Assembly: GCF_027594785.1 (NCBI RefSeq)
Contig: NZ_CP075584.1
Span: 186,001 to 250,000, forward strand
DNA length: 64,000 nt
Reading direction: 5' to 3'
DNA from: Cryobacterium breve
GTDB lineage: Bacteria > Actinomycetota > Actinomycetes > Actinomycetales > Microbacteriaceae
Both the position numbers and the translations under genes were made by a program. The notes beneath the pieces were generated by a model, which saw nothing but the letters and a program-made list of their open reading frames with translations, was not told where the DNA came from and ran no database searches. Position 1 is the stretch's first letter. Each line of letters starts with the position of its first letter. Below, piece by piece: positions 21,101 through 32,228 of this stretch.

Positions 21101-21665
21101 GGAGGGGCGTGTCAATCACGAAATCCTCGAAGCAAGCAGGGCCGCTCTCATCGTTCAGTATTACGTCGGTATTGACTTCGATTCTGAGACTTACGCGCTG
21201 GCGATGCGGATTGATGGCGACAGTCCGAGAGGTGTCGCCGTCGCTATGATGCACGGCGGAGGTGACAAGAGCAATGAACGTCTGACCTTGCTAATGGACG
21301 CCCTTGCCGCGTCTGCTCAGTCACCGGAATCGTTGAGAGACTGGTCCTACACTCTGGCGCGGTGGCTCCTCCATGTGTCCACAGCCGTTGAGGGGACTCC
21401 GGCGACACTCTCAATACTCATCCGTCAAATCCTTGGAGAAGCGTGGTGCAAGTCATCATGTCTGCCGTTCGTCATCCAAGGGATTCGCGCAGCAGCCGAA
21501 TTCGCGAACGAAAGTATTGACCCCGTTCTCGACGGCTTCGGATATTTCCACGCTGGCCTGAAGAAGCAAGTCGGTACGGAGATCGCGGCGACTTTCATGC
21601 TCGAGTTGGCGAGCCAGCTTCGAGACGATGATCGACAAAGGGTCACGCTGGCGATCTTGTCGTAG
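18118..21665 (+). CDS. large TPR protein with C-terminal PIN-like nuclease domain (frameshift at 19946-19951)
   Basis: Two frames join into one protein of about 1,182 residues. Most of it is helical TPR-like repeats (residues 150-720), for example H-I-Y-Q-H-L-G-D-P-K-R-A-I-E-C-L, which continues in the other frame with W-D-E-A-V-R-A-A-T-R-L-V-Q-L-R-P. The break is at a G run (19946-19951), where one G is probably missing. The C-terminal part has I-V-V-D-S-T-A-L near residue 837 and F-W-S-D-D-L-F-L-R-R-M-A near residue 965, acidic motifs like those of PIN nucleases. The start is ATG 18118 or GTG 18103. It is the last island gene before the comEC junction. Confidence 0.6.
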
Positions 21666-21852
21666 TTGGACGCGCTTGTGTGCGTGTGTCTGGCCCTGGC
21701 CCCTGGGGAGAATGCAGCCGCTCAAACCTCCCGCCCAACATGATCACGGCATCCCTTCCCTCGAAGGAGTCTGCGTGCGGCACCCGAAATAATCCGAAGG
21801 GTGGAGCTCGGTCTTCGTCTAAATACGCAACACATTCAGACTTGACAGGGAA

Positions 21853-22596
21853 GACATCGGCCAGGGTGATGCCGTCGTCGTGAGGGATCACGGGGCTGAC
21901 CGGGACCGCTTCGCGCTCGTCGACGTCGGACCGGACCCGAAGCCCTTGCAACGCTGCCTGAGTTCGCTCGGGATCGACCGCATCGACCTCCTGGTGCTGA
22001 CCCACTACGACATGGACCACATCGGCGGAATCGCGGCCGTGATCGGCCGGGTCGGCACCGCGCTCGTCGGCATCCCCGAGAACGCGCAGGACGAGCGGCT
22101 GCACGCTCGGCTCGCCGAGGGTGGCGCCGAGGTCCGACAGGCGGCGAAGGGCGACGCGGGCACGCTCGGCGGCCTGCGCTGGGACGTGCTCTGGCCCGTA
22201 CGCGGCGGATCGGAGATGCAGACCGGCAACCCGGGAAGCGTCACGATCGAATTCGACGGGCGCGGCATCCGTTCGGTTTTTCTCGGCGACCTCGGCGAGG
22301 ACGCCCAGGACGCGCTCGACCGGGTGTCGGCTCCGGGCAGGGTCGACGTCGTCAAGGTCGCCCACCACGGCAGCCGCGACCAGAGCCCGCAGTTCTATGC
22401 CGAGCTGCACGCAACGGTGGGGCTCATCTCCGTCGGCGCCGACAATCGCTACGGTCACCCGACCGTCTCCCTGCTCGACCTGCTCCGCTCGGTGGGCACC
22501 CTCGCCGTGCGCACCGACCGGCAAGGGCTCTCGGTCGTCGCGCCGGACGCCGCCGGGGGAGGCGCGCTCACTGTCTGGACGGAGAAGGGCGGCTGA
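21853..22596 (+). pseudogene. comEC: ComEC C-terminal metallo-beta-lactamase fragment, truncated at the island junction
   Basis: ComEC forms the inner-membrane channel for DNA uptake. Only the C-terminal beta-lactamase-like domain is here. The frame enters at D-I-G-Q-G-D-A-V-V-V-R (21853), a motif that normally lies after the membrane domain, and continues with T-H-Y-D-M-D-H-I-G-G and A-H-H-G-S. Upstream of it the bases are AT-richer island DNA and the frame hits a stop at 21820. The membrane part of the gene is not in the window. GTG 21880 could start a short soluble product, but no ribosome binding site supports it. Confidence 0.8.
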
Positions 22597-22688
22597 CGCC
22601 GATGACGTGCCGAGGGTGAGTGTCCCCGGTGCCGGTTAGGCTGGAAACCCTGAGCCCGCCCCTGAGCCGGTCAGGGGAGAGGACTCGC

Positions 22689-23726
22689 GTGGCCGTCCGC
22701 AGCGCAGCACCCGCCAAGACAGCGCGCGCCGGCAAGGCCGTCGCGATCCCGCAACTCGCCTGGCACGAGGTCCGGCCGGCCCCCATCGTGCTCGTCTCCG
22801 GGACCGAGACCTTCCTCGCCGAACGGGCCATCCGGCAGCTGCGTGACTTCCTCAAGCTCGAGGACCCGAGCCTCGAGATCAGCGACGTGCTCGCAGACAG
22901 CTACGCGCCCGGTGAACTCCTCACGATGGCGAGCCCGTCGCTGTTCGGCGAACCGCGCCTGATCCGGGTCACGAACGTGGAAAAGTGCAGCGACACCTTC
23001 CTGGCCGAGGCCCTCGACTATCTCGAGAACCCCGCGGACGACACCTACGTCGTGCTCCGCCATGCGGGCGGCGTGCGCGGCAAGAAGCTCCTCGACACCA
23101 TCCGGTCCGGCCTCGGTGGCGGCATCGAGATCGTCTGCGCCGAACTCAAAAAGGACACCGACCGGCACGACTTCGCAGCGGCCGAGTTCCGCACGGCGGG
23201 CAAGCGGGTCAGCGGCAGCGCCCTGCGCGCCCTCGTCGCGGCCTTCTCCGGGGACCTCGCCGAACTCTCCGCAGCCTGCCAGCAGCTCATCGCGGACTCG
23301 ACCGCAGAGGTCACGGAGACCACGGTCGACCGGTATTACGGCGGCCGCGTCGAGGCGAACGCGTTCAAGGTCGCCGACGCGGCGATCGCCGGCAAGTTCG
23401 GCGACGCTCTCGTCATCCTGAGGCACGCGCTCACCTCCGGCGCAGACCCGGTGCCCGTCGTCGCGGCCTTCGCGATGAAGATCCGCACCATGGCCAAGGT
23501 CTACGGTGCCCGGGGCGGGTCCGGCCAGCTCGCCGGCCAGCTCGGCCTGGCGCCCTGGCAGGTCGAACGCGCCCAGCGCGACCTCCGCGGCTGGACAGAC
23601 GAGGGCCTCGGACGGTGCATCGTCGCCCTCGCCGAAGCGGATGCCGCGGTCAAGGGCGCCGAACGGGATCCCGTTTTCGCCCTCGAACGCCTGATCGGTG
23701 TCATCGCCCGCCGCGGCGAGGACTGA
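22689..23726 (+). CDS. holA: DNA polymerase III delta subunit HolA
   Basis: Clamp-loader delta subunit, 345 residues from GTG 22689, with GGGGAGAGGA upstream. The N-terminal half shows I-V-L-V-S-G-T-E-T-F-L-A-E-R-A and the AAA-like fold lacking a functional ATP site. The C-terminal collar domain contains V-V-A-A-F-A-M-K-I-R-T-M-A-K. holA directly follows comEC in many actinobacteria, which supports both calls. No frame break. Confidence 0.9.
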   Translation: MAVRSAAPAKTARAGKAVAIPQLAWHEVRPAPIVLVSGTETFLAERAIRQLRDFLKLEDPSLEISDVLADSYAPGELLTMASPSLFGEPRLIRVTNVEKCSDTFLAEALDYLENPADDTYVVLRHAGGVRGKKLLDTIRSGLGGGIEIVCAELKKDTDRHDFAAAEFRTAGKRVSGSALRALVAAFSGDLAELSAACQQLIADSTAEVTETTVDRYYGGRVEANAFKVADAAIAGKFGDALVILRHALTSGADPVPVVAAFAMKIRTMAKVYGARGGSGQLAGQLGLAPWQVERAQRDLRGWTDEGLGRCIVALAEADAAVKGAERDPVFALERLIGVIARRGED

Positions 23727-23787
23727 CCTGCCGACGTACCCCTGCCAGTCCGTAACGGCTTCATTCCCAGTGTGACACCATAATTGC

Positions 23788-23823
23788 TTGACATGACACC
23801 ACGCTGGTGTCATCATGGTGACA
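23788..23823 (+). promoter_or_regulatory. promoter with palindromic operator, probably leaderless
   Basis: TTGACA (23788-23793) and CATCAT (23811-23816) are 17 bases apart, a good -35/-10 pair. The expected start of transcription coincides with ATG 23823, so the mRNA is probably leaderless. An inverted repeat ATGACACC-ACGCT-GGTGTCAT (23793-23813) fills the spacer. A further TGACACCA half-site lies upstream at 23772-23779. The downstream ribbon-helix-helix protein is the obvious repressor. Confidence 0.65.
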
Positions 23824-24320
23824 TGGAACTCGGACAGTACGTCACCGACCTGCAGCGCCAGTTGGCGGAGACCGCGGCGAACGGCGCGGAGGACACCCGC
23901 GCCGTCGCGGAACGGCTCGCCGCCGGACTGGATGCCGCGACGAGGCTCGTGCTCCTCGACGTCCTGTCGGCCGCGGTCGGCGAGATCACCCGCGACCTCG
24001 CGCCCGGTTCGGTCGACCTGCGACTCCGCGGCCGCGAGATCGAGTTCGTGGTCACCCAGCCGAACTCCGAGTCCGACGCCGAGGAACGTCAGCCCGCCGC
24101 CGTCGACCTCGACGACACGAGCACCTCGCGCACGACGCTCCGCCTCCCAGACGCCCTCAAGTCCCGGGTGGACGAGGCGGCGGCGGCCGACGGGCTTTCT
24201 GTCAACACCTGGCTCGTCCGCGCGATCGCAGCCGCCCTCCAGCCCCGGCAGCCCCGGCAGCGCCGCTCAGCGCAACGCACGCTCCGCACCGGGGACAACT
24301 TCGCTGGCTGGGCGCGCTGA
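23823..24320 (+). CDS. ribbon-helix-helix (HicB/toxin-antitoxin type) regulator
   Basis: 165 residues from ATG 23823. Residues 100-145 contain T-T-L-R-L-P-D-A-L-K-S-R-V-D-E-A-A and then L-S-V-N-T-W-L-V-R-A-I, a typical RHH DNA-binding fold. The N-terminal part is a helical domain followed by a short beta region. It sits behind a palindromic operator and is followed by a DUF4097 protein and an ABC exporter, so it probably regulates this operon and itself. No toxin partner is adjacent. Confidence 0.75.
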   Translation: MELGQYVTDLQRQLAETAANGAEDTRAVAERLAAGLDAATRLVLLDVLSAAVGEITRDLAPGSVDLRLRGREIEFVVTQPNSESDAEERQPAAVDLDDTSTSRTTLRLPDALKSRVDEAAAADGLSVNTWLVRAIAAALQPRQPRQRRSAQRTLRTGDNFAGWAR

Positions 24321-24425
24321 CCGGCCCGGCCCCGGCATCCACCAGCACCACCCCGACGCATCACACACACCGGTCTCGCGCCACACACCGGTCTCACACC
24401 AGCCCACAGAAAGGGACGCGCCAGC

Positions 24426-25271
24426 ATGCCCGCATACAGTACCCCCGGCCCCATCGACCTCGCCATCAACCTGCCCGTCGGCATCGTCGAGGTGCTCGCC
24501 GGCGACCGCCCCGACACCATCGTGACGGTGGCGCCGACAAACCCGGCGAAGGCCGTCGATCGCAGGGGAGCGGAGGAGACCCGGGTCGAGTTCGACGGCA
24601 GCCGGTTGACCATCACCGGGCCGAAGCCCCGCTTCAGCGTCATCGGCCCGACCGAGTCCGTCGACGTGAAGGTCGAGCTGCCCACCGGCTCGCGGCTGAC
24701 CGTCGAGATCAGCGTCGGCGGCGTGCGAACCGTCGGCCGGCTCGGCGCGACCCGCGTCAAGGCGTCGACCGGCGCCGTGAACCTCGACAGCACGGGCGAC
24801 CTGTGGCTCCGCGCCTCCCACGGCAACGCGTCGGTGACCACCGCAGACGGCGGCATCGACATCACGGCGGACCACGGTCAGATCCGGATCGGCACCGTAA
24901 CCGGTGACGCCGTGCTCAAGGCGTCGCATGGCAGCATCCTGATCGGTGAATCGGGCGGCGACCTCGAGGCGAAGCTCTCCTACGGCGACCTCGACATCAC
25001 CACGGCGCTCGCCTCTGTCTCGGCAAAGACCGCGTACGGCAGCATCCACCTGCACGAGGTGTCGAGTGGTTCGGTCCAGCTCGACAGCGGCTTCGGCCAG
25101 GTGACCGTCGGCGTCCGACCGGGCATCCCCGTCTGGCTCGATCTCGCCACGAAGGAAGGACGGGTGCGCAACGAACTGGCCGGCGACCGGGCTCCCGACT
25201 CCGCCGAGCACACCGTCTCGGTCCGTGCGCGCACCCGTTTCGGCGACATTGCCGTCGAACGGGCCCGCTGA
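24426..25271 (+). CDS. DUF4097-like beta-helix protein
   Basis: 281 residues of repeated short beta strands such as K-A-S-H-G-S-I-L-I-G and K-L-S-Y-G-D-L-D-I-T, typical of DUF4097 proteins that form a right-handed beta helix. There is no signal peptide or membrane segment, so it is probably cytoplasmic. AAAGGGACGC precedes ATG 24426. In actinobacteria such proteins lie next to RHH or PadR regulators and ABC exporters, as here. Exact role unknown. Confidence 0.8.
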   Translation: MPAYSTPGPIDLAINLPVGIVEVLAGDRPDTIVTVAPTNPAKAVDRRGAEETRVEFDGSRLTITGPKPRFSVIGPTESVDVKVELPTGSRLTVEISVGGVRTVGRLGATRVKASTGAVNLDSTGDLWLRASHGNASVTTADGGIDITADHGQIRIGTVTGDAVLKASHGSILIGESGGDLEAKLSYGDLDITTALASVSAKTAYGSIHLHEVSSGSVQLDSGFGQVTVGVRPGIPVWLDLATKEGRVRNELAGDRAPDSAEHTVSVRARTRFGDIAVERAR

Positions 25272-25339
25272 CCCGGTGAAGCGCAGCACCCAGCAACAGA
25301 AACAGCAGGGCAGTCAACCAGCAGAAGGGAATGACAGAC

Positions 25340-26329
25340 ATGACCAGACCGGCGATCGACGTCCAGGGGCTCCGTAAGGCCTATGGCGGAAAGACCGTGC
25401 TCGACCAGGTCGACCTCAGCGTCGAGGCGGGCACCGTCACGGCGCTGCTCGGCCCGAACGGCGCGGGCAAGACCACGACCGTGCACATCCTGTCCACGCT
25501 CGTGCGACCGGACGGCGGCACCGCCGTCGTCAACGGATGCGACGTGGTGCGCGACCACGACGGCGTCCGCGCCGCGATCGGCCTCACCGGCCAATTCTCG
25601 GCCGTCGACGGCCTGCTCACCGGCGAAGAGAACCTCCGCTTGATGGCGAGGCTGCGGCACCTCGGGCCGAAACGCGGGGCCCAGCGGGTGGCGGAACTCC
25701 TCGAGCAGTTCGACCTCGTCGAGTCCGCGCGGAAGCCGCTCGCGACCTACTCGGGAGGGATGCGTCGCCGCCTCGACCTCGCCATGACCCTCGTCGCGGC
25801 GCCGAGGGTGCTCTTCCTCGACGAGCCGACCTCCGGCCTGGACCCGCGCAGTCGCCACACGATGTGGGACATCGTGCGCGGCCTGGTATCGGACGGCACG
25901 ACGGTTCTCCTCACCACCCAGCACCTCGACGAGGCCGATGAGCTCGCCGACCGCATCGCTGTGCTCGACGGCGGCCGGATCGTCGCGAACGGCACGCCGG
26001 ACGAGCTCAAGCGCCTTGTCCCCGGCGGCCACATCCGGCTGCGATTCACGGATGCCGCGGCGCTCGACGCCGCCGCGCGCCTGCTCGGCGACTCCACTCG
26101 CGATGAGGCAGGGCTCGCGCTCACCGTGCCGGGCGACGGCACGGTCGGCGCGCTGCGCGGCATCCTGGGCCGCCTCGACAACGCGGGCGTCGAGATGGAG
26201 GACCTCAGCATCCACACGCCTGATCTCGACGACGTCTTCTTCGCCCTCACCGCCGCCACAAACCGGTCCGCCCGGTCCGCGCGGGCCGCTGAGGCCGAAC
26301 CGGCTCGAACGAAGGGAACGGAGTCATGA
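25340..26329 (+). CDS. ABC transporter ATPase, daunorubicin-resistance (DrrA) type
   Basis: 329 residues with Walker A G-P-N-G-A-G-K-T-T-T near residue 38, Q-loop, signature Y-S-G-G-M-R-R-R near residue 139, and Walker B V-L-F-L-D-E-P-T-S-G-L-D near residue 158. The C-terminal extension of about 80 residues is typical of DrrA-type exporters. It ends by overlapping the permease gene (ATGA). ATG 25340 is preferred over ATG 25331 because AAGGGA would be too close to the latter. Confidence 0.9.
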   Translation: MTRPAIDVQGLRKAYGGKTVLDQVDLSVEAGTVTALLGPNGAGKTTTVHILSTLVRPDGGTAVVNGCDVVRDHDGVRAAIGLTGQFSAVDGLLTGEENLRLMARLRHLGPKRGAQRVAELLEQFDLVESARKPLATYSGGMRRRLDLAMTLVAAPRVLFLDEPTSGLDPRSRHTMWDIVRGLVSDGTTVLLTTQHLDEADELADRIAVLDGGRIVANGTPDELKRLVPGGHIRLRFTDAAALDAAARLLGDSTRDEAGLALTVPGDGTVGALRGILGRLDNAGVEMEDLSIHTPDLDDVFFALTAATNRSARSARAAEAEPARTKGTES

Positions 26330-27156
26330 CCACCCTCACCGCCGCGCACGCACCCGCCCCCGGCCGGAGGTCGCATGTGATCGCGGACACCGTCACGATG
26401 CTGCAGCGCAACCTGCTGCACATGGTGCGCTACCCCGGCCTCTCGCTGTTCACCATCCTCGGACCCGTGGTGGCGCTGCTGCTCCTCGTGTTCGTCTTCG
26501 GTGGAACGCTCGGGGCCGGCCTGCCCGGCGTCGACCCCTCCGGCGGACGTGACGCCTACCTGGCCTACGTGATGCCCGGAATCCTCCTCATCACGATCTC
26601 CGGCAGCGCGGGCGGCGCCTCGATCACCGTCGCCATGGACATGACGGAAGGAATCACGGCGCGCTTCCGCACCATGTCGATCTCGCGGGCCGCGGTCCTC
26701 GCCGGACACGTGGTCGGCAACACCGTCCAGGCCGTCATAGCCGTCGTGCTCGTGCTCGGCGTCGGCCTCCTGATCGGATTCCGGCCCACGGCGAGCCCGG
26801 CGGAATGGTTCGCGGCGGCGGGCCTGATCGTGCTCATCTCGTTCGCGGTGAGCTGGCTCGGCGTGGCGATGGGAATGCAGTCGAAGTCCGTCGAGACGGC
26901 CAGCAACCTGCCCCTGCTCCTGACTCTCCTGCCGCTCCTCGGCAGCGGCTTCGTGCCGACGGCCTCGATGCCGGAGTGGCTGCAGTGGTTCGCGCAGTAC
27001 CAGCCGTTCACGCCGTTCATCGAGAGCCTGCGCGGGCTGCTCCTCGGCACCCCGCCCGGCTGGAACCCGGTGCTCGCGATCGGATGGTGCGCGGTGCTCG
27101 CTCTCATCGGCTACGCCTGGTCGATGGCACTCTACGAGCGCAAATCCGTGCGCTGA
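26326..27156 (+). CDS. ABC-2 type exporter permease (DrrB-like)
   Basis: 276 residues with six hydrophobic segments, starting after a cytoplasmic N-terminus. It has the ABC-2 signature region M-P-G-I-L-L-I-T-I-S-G-S near residue 84 and a conserved L-P-L-L-L-T-L-L-P-L-L-G near residue 194. It is translationally coupled to the ATPase and ends in a shared bidirectional terminator. It exports an unknown small hydrophobic compound. Confidence 0.88.
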   Translation: MTTLTAAHAPAPGRRSHVIADTVTMLQRNLLHMVRYPGLSLFTILGPVVALLLLVFVFGGTLGAGLPGVDPSGGRDAYLAYVMPGILLITISGSAGGASITVAMDMTEGITARFRTMSISRAAVLAGHVVGNTVQAVIAVVLVLGVGLLIGFRPTASPAEWFAAAGLIVLISFAVSWLGVAMGMQSKSVETASNLPLLLTLLPLLGSGFVPTASMPEWLQWFAQYQPFTPFIESLRGLLLGTPPGWNPVLAIGWCAVLALIGYAWSMALYERKSVR

Positions 27157-27169
27157 TCGATGACGACGA

Positions 27170-27200
27170 AAAAGCCCCCGCCGAACAGGCGGGGGCTTTT
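27170..27200. terminator. bidirectional rho-independent terminator
   Basis: AAAAGCCCCCGCC, loop GAACA, then GGCGGGGGCTTTT: a 13-bp stem with A and T tails on either side. It ends the exporter operon on the plus strand and rpsT on the minus strand. Confidence 0.92.
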
Positions 27201-27234
27201 CGACAGCCGGAAAGCCGGCTGGGTGGTGCGGAGA

Positions 27235-27498
27235 CTAGACGAGCGCGCCGACGGACTTGGCGAGCGCGGACTTCTTGTTTGCAGCCTGGTTGCGGTGGAT
27301 GACACCCTTGCTGACGGCCTTGTCGAGCTTCTTCGACGCAATCGCGAGGCTGGCGACAGCCTTGTCCTTGTCGCCGGAGGTGACAGCGAGGCGCGCAGCG
27401 CGAACGGCGGTCTTGAACTCGCTCTTGACCGCCTTGTTGCGCTCCTGGGCCTTCTTGTTGGTGCCAATACGCTTGATCTGCGACTTGATATTTGCCAC
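27235..27498 (-). CDS. rpsT: 30S ribosomal protein S20
   Basis: 87 residues beginning [11 protein letters not shown], very Lys/Arg-rich and helical, with the family motif [13 protein letters not shown] near residue 64. It binds 16S rRNA in the 30S body. It is a single gene ending at the bidirectional terminator. rpsT next to lepA and holA is the usual bacterial arrangement. Confidence 0.96.
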   Translation of the reverse strand: MANIKSQIKRIGTNKKAQERNKAVKSEFKTAVRAARLAVTSGDKDKAVASLAIASKKLDKAVSKGVIHRNQAANKKSALAKSVGALV

Positions 27499-27651
27499 GT
27501 TTATACGCTTTCGTTAGGTTCTTGTTCGGATGGGCCGCGTGGCGGTAGAGGGCGCCGTACGGCAAAATCGTGGTGGGGTGGGACCCAACACGCAAGCCAA
27601 CAGGCAACGATACCAGTTATTCGGTCCGGCCGATAATCCGGTCGGGGAACG

Positions 27652-28362
27652 TCAGGGGAGCCGGGCCAGGATCCGGGCGAGCACGGCCGCGAAGCGATCC
27701 GGCTGGGCAAGGCTGACCAGATGCGTCGCCCGGGGGACGACGATGAGGCGGCCGTCCCTGCACGCGGAGAGGAATCGCCTCTCGTGCAGCCGGAACTGGT
27801 CGAAGGCACCGTTGACAAGCCAGACCGGCCCCGGGTATTCGGCCAGGCTCCGCAGCGGGCTCAGCGTTGCCGTCGCGCAGAGTCCGGCATCCATGACGCC
27901 GAGCGGAACCCCGCCGGCGAGGGCGTCGAGCGCACCTTCCCGGGGCAGCAGGACGCGCACGAGTGTTGTGTGCAGCCACAGGCCGTGGTCGGGGAGGAGA
28001 CGGATCACCCGGGCCAGGCGCCGGTAGGCTGCGAGCCCCGGTCCGGCCGGAACGAAGCTGCACCCGGCCGCGACGAGGCCGACCAACCGTTCGGGACGGG
28101 CGGCGGCGTATGCGATCGAGTAGTACCCGCCCAGGGACAGCCCGACCAGGAGCACCCGGCCGCCCAGTGCGGTCACACCCTCGTCGATCGCCCGGAGTGC
28201 CGCCGCGACCGTGAATTCTTCGTCGCTGCGCAATCCGTGGCCGGGTAGATCGATGGCCAGCGACGGATGTCCTGATTCGCTGAGGCGCGCCTGCTGCTGC
28301 CGCCACATGGTGCGCGAAGCCCGGATGCCGTGCACGAACAGCACCGGAGTGGTTGCCGTCAT
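27652..28362 (-). CDS. alpha/beta-hydrolase
   Basis: 236 residues with the oxyanion segment L-F-V-H-G-I near residue 8, the nucleophile elbow G-L-S-L-G-G near residue 94, and a final A-T-H-L-V-S carrying the catalytic His. The acid is probably in G-A-F-D-Q-F. There is no signal peptide, so it is cytoplasmic. It lies divergently upstream of lepA. Substrate unknown. Confidence 0.85.
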   Translation of the reverse strand: MTATTPVLFVHGIRASRTMWRQQQARLSESGHPSLAIDLPGHGLRSDEEFTVAAALRAIDEGVTALGGRVLLVGLSLGGYYSIAYAAARPERLVGLVAAGCSFVPAGPGLAAYRRLARVIRLLPDHGLWLHTTLVRVLLPREGALDALAGGVPLGVMDAGLCATATLSPLRSLAEYPGPVWLVNGAFDQFRLHERRFLSACRDGRLIVVPRATHLVSLAQPDRFAAVLARILARLP

Positions 28363-28480
28363 CGTTCCTCCCGCGTTGTCGGCGCGACCCGGCCGATAGC
28401 CGAGGATTTTACTCGCGCGCGATGCGCTCTCCGCGGGCGAAATCCGCGGCGGGCCCGAGCTATGGGAGAATTACCGGATC

Positions 28481-30335
<1,855 letters not shown>

Positions 30336-30339
30336 GCGG

Positions 30340-30987
30340 ATGCGCCGGTCCACCTTCACCGACGCCGCCGTGACGTACACGGCGATCGGCGGCACCCTCG
30401 CCCCCGACCTGCTCCGGTACCCGCCCCGCGGCTACCGGCCGCTCGAACGCACCGTGCGCCTCGGCAGCGGCGCCGAACGGTTCCGCACCGCCGCGGCGTT
30501 CCTGATGACTTGGGGGGTGCAGCTCGGCAGCGGCATGACCGTCACCGACCTCCTCCCCGGCACCGGCGTGCAGTACACCGGGATCGTGTTCGACCAGGAC
30601 GGCACCCCGTCGACGAACCAGGCGCATCCCGTCGACGAGGCGACGTTCGCCGACGACGGCACTCCGTACATCGTGAACGGCATGTCCGCGCGCCTCTCGG
30701 TCGCGGTCGGCCCGTTCACCGTCGACTCGCCCGTGCGCGTCGTTTACGTCATCGACGAGGCCGACCGGATCGGCTTCGGCTACGGCACCCTGCCCGGCCA
30801 CCCCGCGAGCGGCGAGGAAGCGTTCATCGTCGAACGACACGACGACGACTCCGTCTGGCTGACGATCCGGGCATTCTCCCGCCCGAGCACCTGGTTCTAC
30901 CGACTCGCCTGGCCGATCGTCCGGCTGCAGCAGGCGAAGTTCACCGCCAGGTACCTGCGCGCCCTGCACCCGGTCGGCGCGGTCTGA
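30340..30987 (+). CDS. DUF1990 family protein
   Basis: 215 residues from ATG 30340, four bases after lepA. It has G-Y-R-P-L-E-R near residue 28 and [14 protein letters not shown] near residue 147, the hallmark of DUF1990, then a C-terminal [10 protein letters not shown]. The family is soluble, of unknown function, and distantly related to lipid-binding folds. It lies between lepA and hemW and is probably co-transcribed. No frame break. Confidence 0.82.
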   Translation: MRRSTFTDAAVTYTAIGGTLAPDLLRYPPRGYRPLERTVRLGSGAERFRTAAAFLMTWGVQLGSGMTVTDLLPGTGVQYTGIVFDQDGTPSTNQAHPVDEATFADDGTPYIVNGMSARLSVAVGPFTVDSPVRVVYVIDEADRIGFGYGTLPGHPASGEEAFIVERHDDDSVWLTIRAFSRPSTWFYRLAWPIVRLQQAKFTARYLRALHPVGAV

Positions 30988-30989
30988 CC

Positions 30990-32217
30990 GTGGGCAGCGC
31001 CCTGCCTCTCGGCGACCCCGCCCCGCGTGACGGGCTGCTCCCGGCATCCGCCGCCGTGGGAGCCCACGAGCGCGACTTCGGCGTGTACCTGCACGTGCCC
31101 TTCTGCCGGGTGCGCTGTGGCTACTGCGACTTCAACACCTACACGGCGACCGAGCTGCGCGGAGCCTCCCAGCACGACTACGCCGGACAGGCCGTCGCCG
31201 AGGTCGAGTCCGCCGGACGAATCCTCCGCGACTCCGGGGTTCCCGACCGGGAGGCCGCGACGGTGTTCTTCGGCGGCGGCACCCCCACACTGCTGCCCGC
31301 CGCGGACCTCGTGCGGATGCTCGACTCCGTCCGCGACACCTGGGGCCTCGAGTCCGGCGCCGAAGTGACCACAGAAGCCAACCCGGACTCGGTCGACGCC
31401 GCCTACCTCGACGCCCTCGCCGCCGCCGGCTTCACCAGGGTCTCGTTCGGCATGCAGTCCGCCGTGCCCCGGGTGCTCGCGACCCTCGAGCGCACCCACG
31501 ATCCGGAGCGGATCCCGCTCGTGACCGGCTGGGCGCGCGACGCCGGCCTCGACGTGAGCCTCGACCTCATCTACGGCACACCGGGGGAGACCCGCGCCGA
31601 CTGGCGTGCGAGCCTCGAGCAGGCCATCGGGCTCGCCCCGAACCACATCAGCGCATACTCGCTCATCGTCGAGGACGGTACGAAACTCGCGAGGCAGATC
31701 CGCCGCGGCGAGCTTTCACCCGTCGACGAGGACACCCAGGCGGAGTACTACGAACTCGCCGACGAGCTCCTCGAGGCCGCCGGCTACGGCTGGTACGAGG
31801 TCAGCAACTGGGCCACGGATGCCGCACACCGGTCCAGGCACAACCTCGCGTACTGGCGCAGCCAGGACTGGTGGGGGGTCGGGCCCGGTGCGCACAGCCA
31901 CGTCGGCGGCGTGCGCTGGTGGAACGTCAAGCACCCCTCGGCATACGCGGACCGGATACTCGCCGGTGATTCGCCGGCCGCCGGGCGGGAAACCCTCGAC
32001 GCGACCACCCGGGAGGTCGAGAGAGTCCTGCTGCTCACCCGCATCCGGGAGGGCATCCGGATCGACACGCTCTCGCAGGCTCGGTCGCCGCGAGGTTGCC
32101 GGTCTCATCGCCGATGAGCTCATCAACGCGAAAGCCGCCCTCTCCGGGACGGTCGAATTGACCAGGAGAGGGCGGCTTCTCGCGGACGCCGTCGTGCGGC
32201 GGCTGCTCGCGGACTAA
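30990..32217 (+). CDS. hemW: heme chaperone HemW / radical-SAM protein (frame broken at 32076-32082)
   Basis: About 408 residues from GTG 30990. The radical-SAM cluster motif C-R-V-R-C-G-Y-C is near residue 35, followed by F-F-G-G-G-T-P-T and the conserved S-A-Y-S-L-I-V-E. HemW is related to oxygen-independent coproporphyrinogen oxidase but binds heme for delivery. The frame breaks at CAGGCTC (32076-32082); removing one G gives L-S-Q-L-G-R-R-E-V-A-G and the winged C-terminal domain continues to 32217. It follows lepA as in most bacteria. Confidence 0.9.
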
Positions 32218-32228
32218 GGTTCTGCGGT

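Noticed and set aside
21853..22596. A stand-alone MBL-fold hydrolase gene starting at GTG 21880
   Set aside because: The frame continues upstream into the ComEC-specific D-I-G-Q-G-D motif and lies directly before holA, as comEC normally does.
22671..23816. 381-residue minus-strand frame antisense to holA
   Set aside because: It is a shadow of holA with no recognisable domain.
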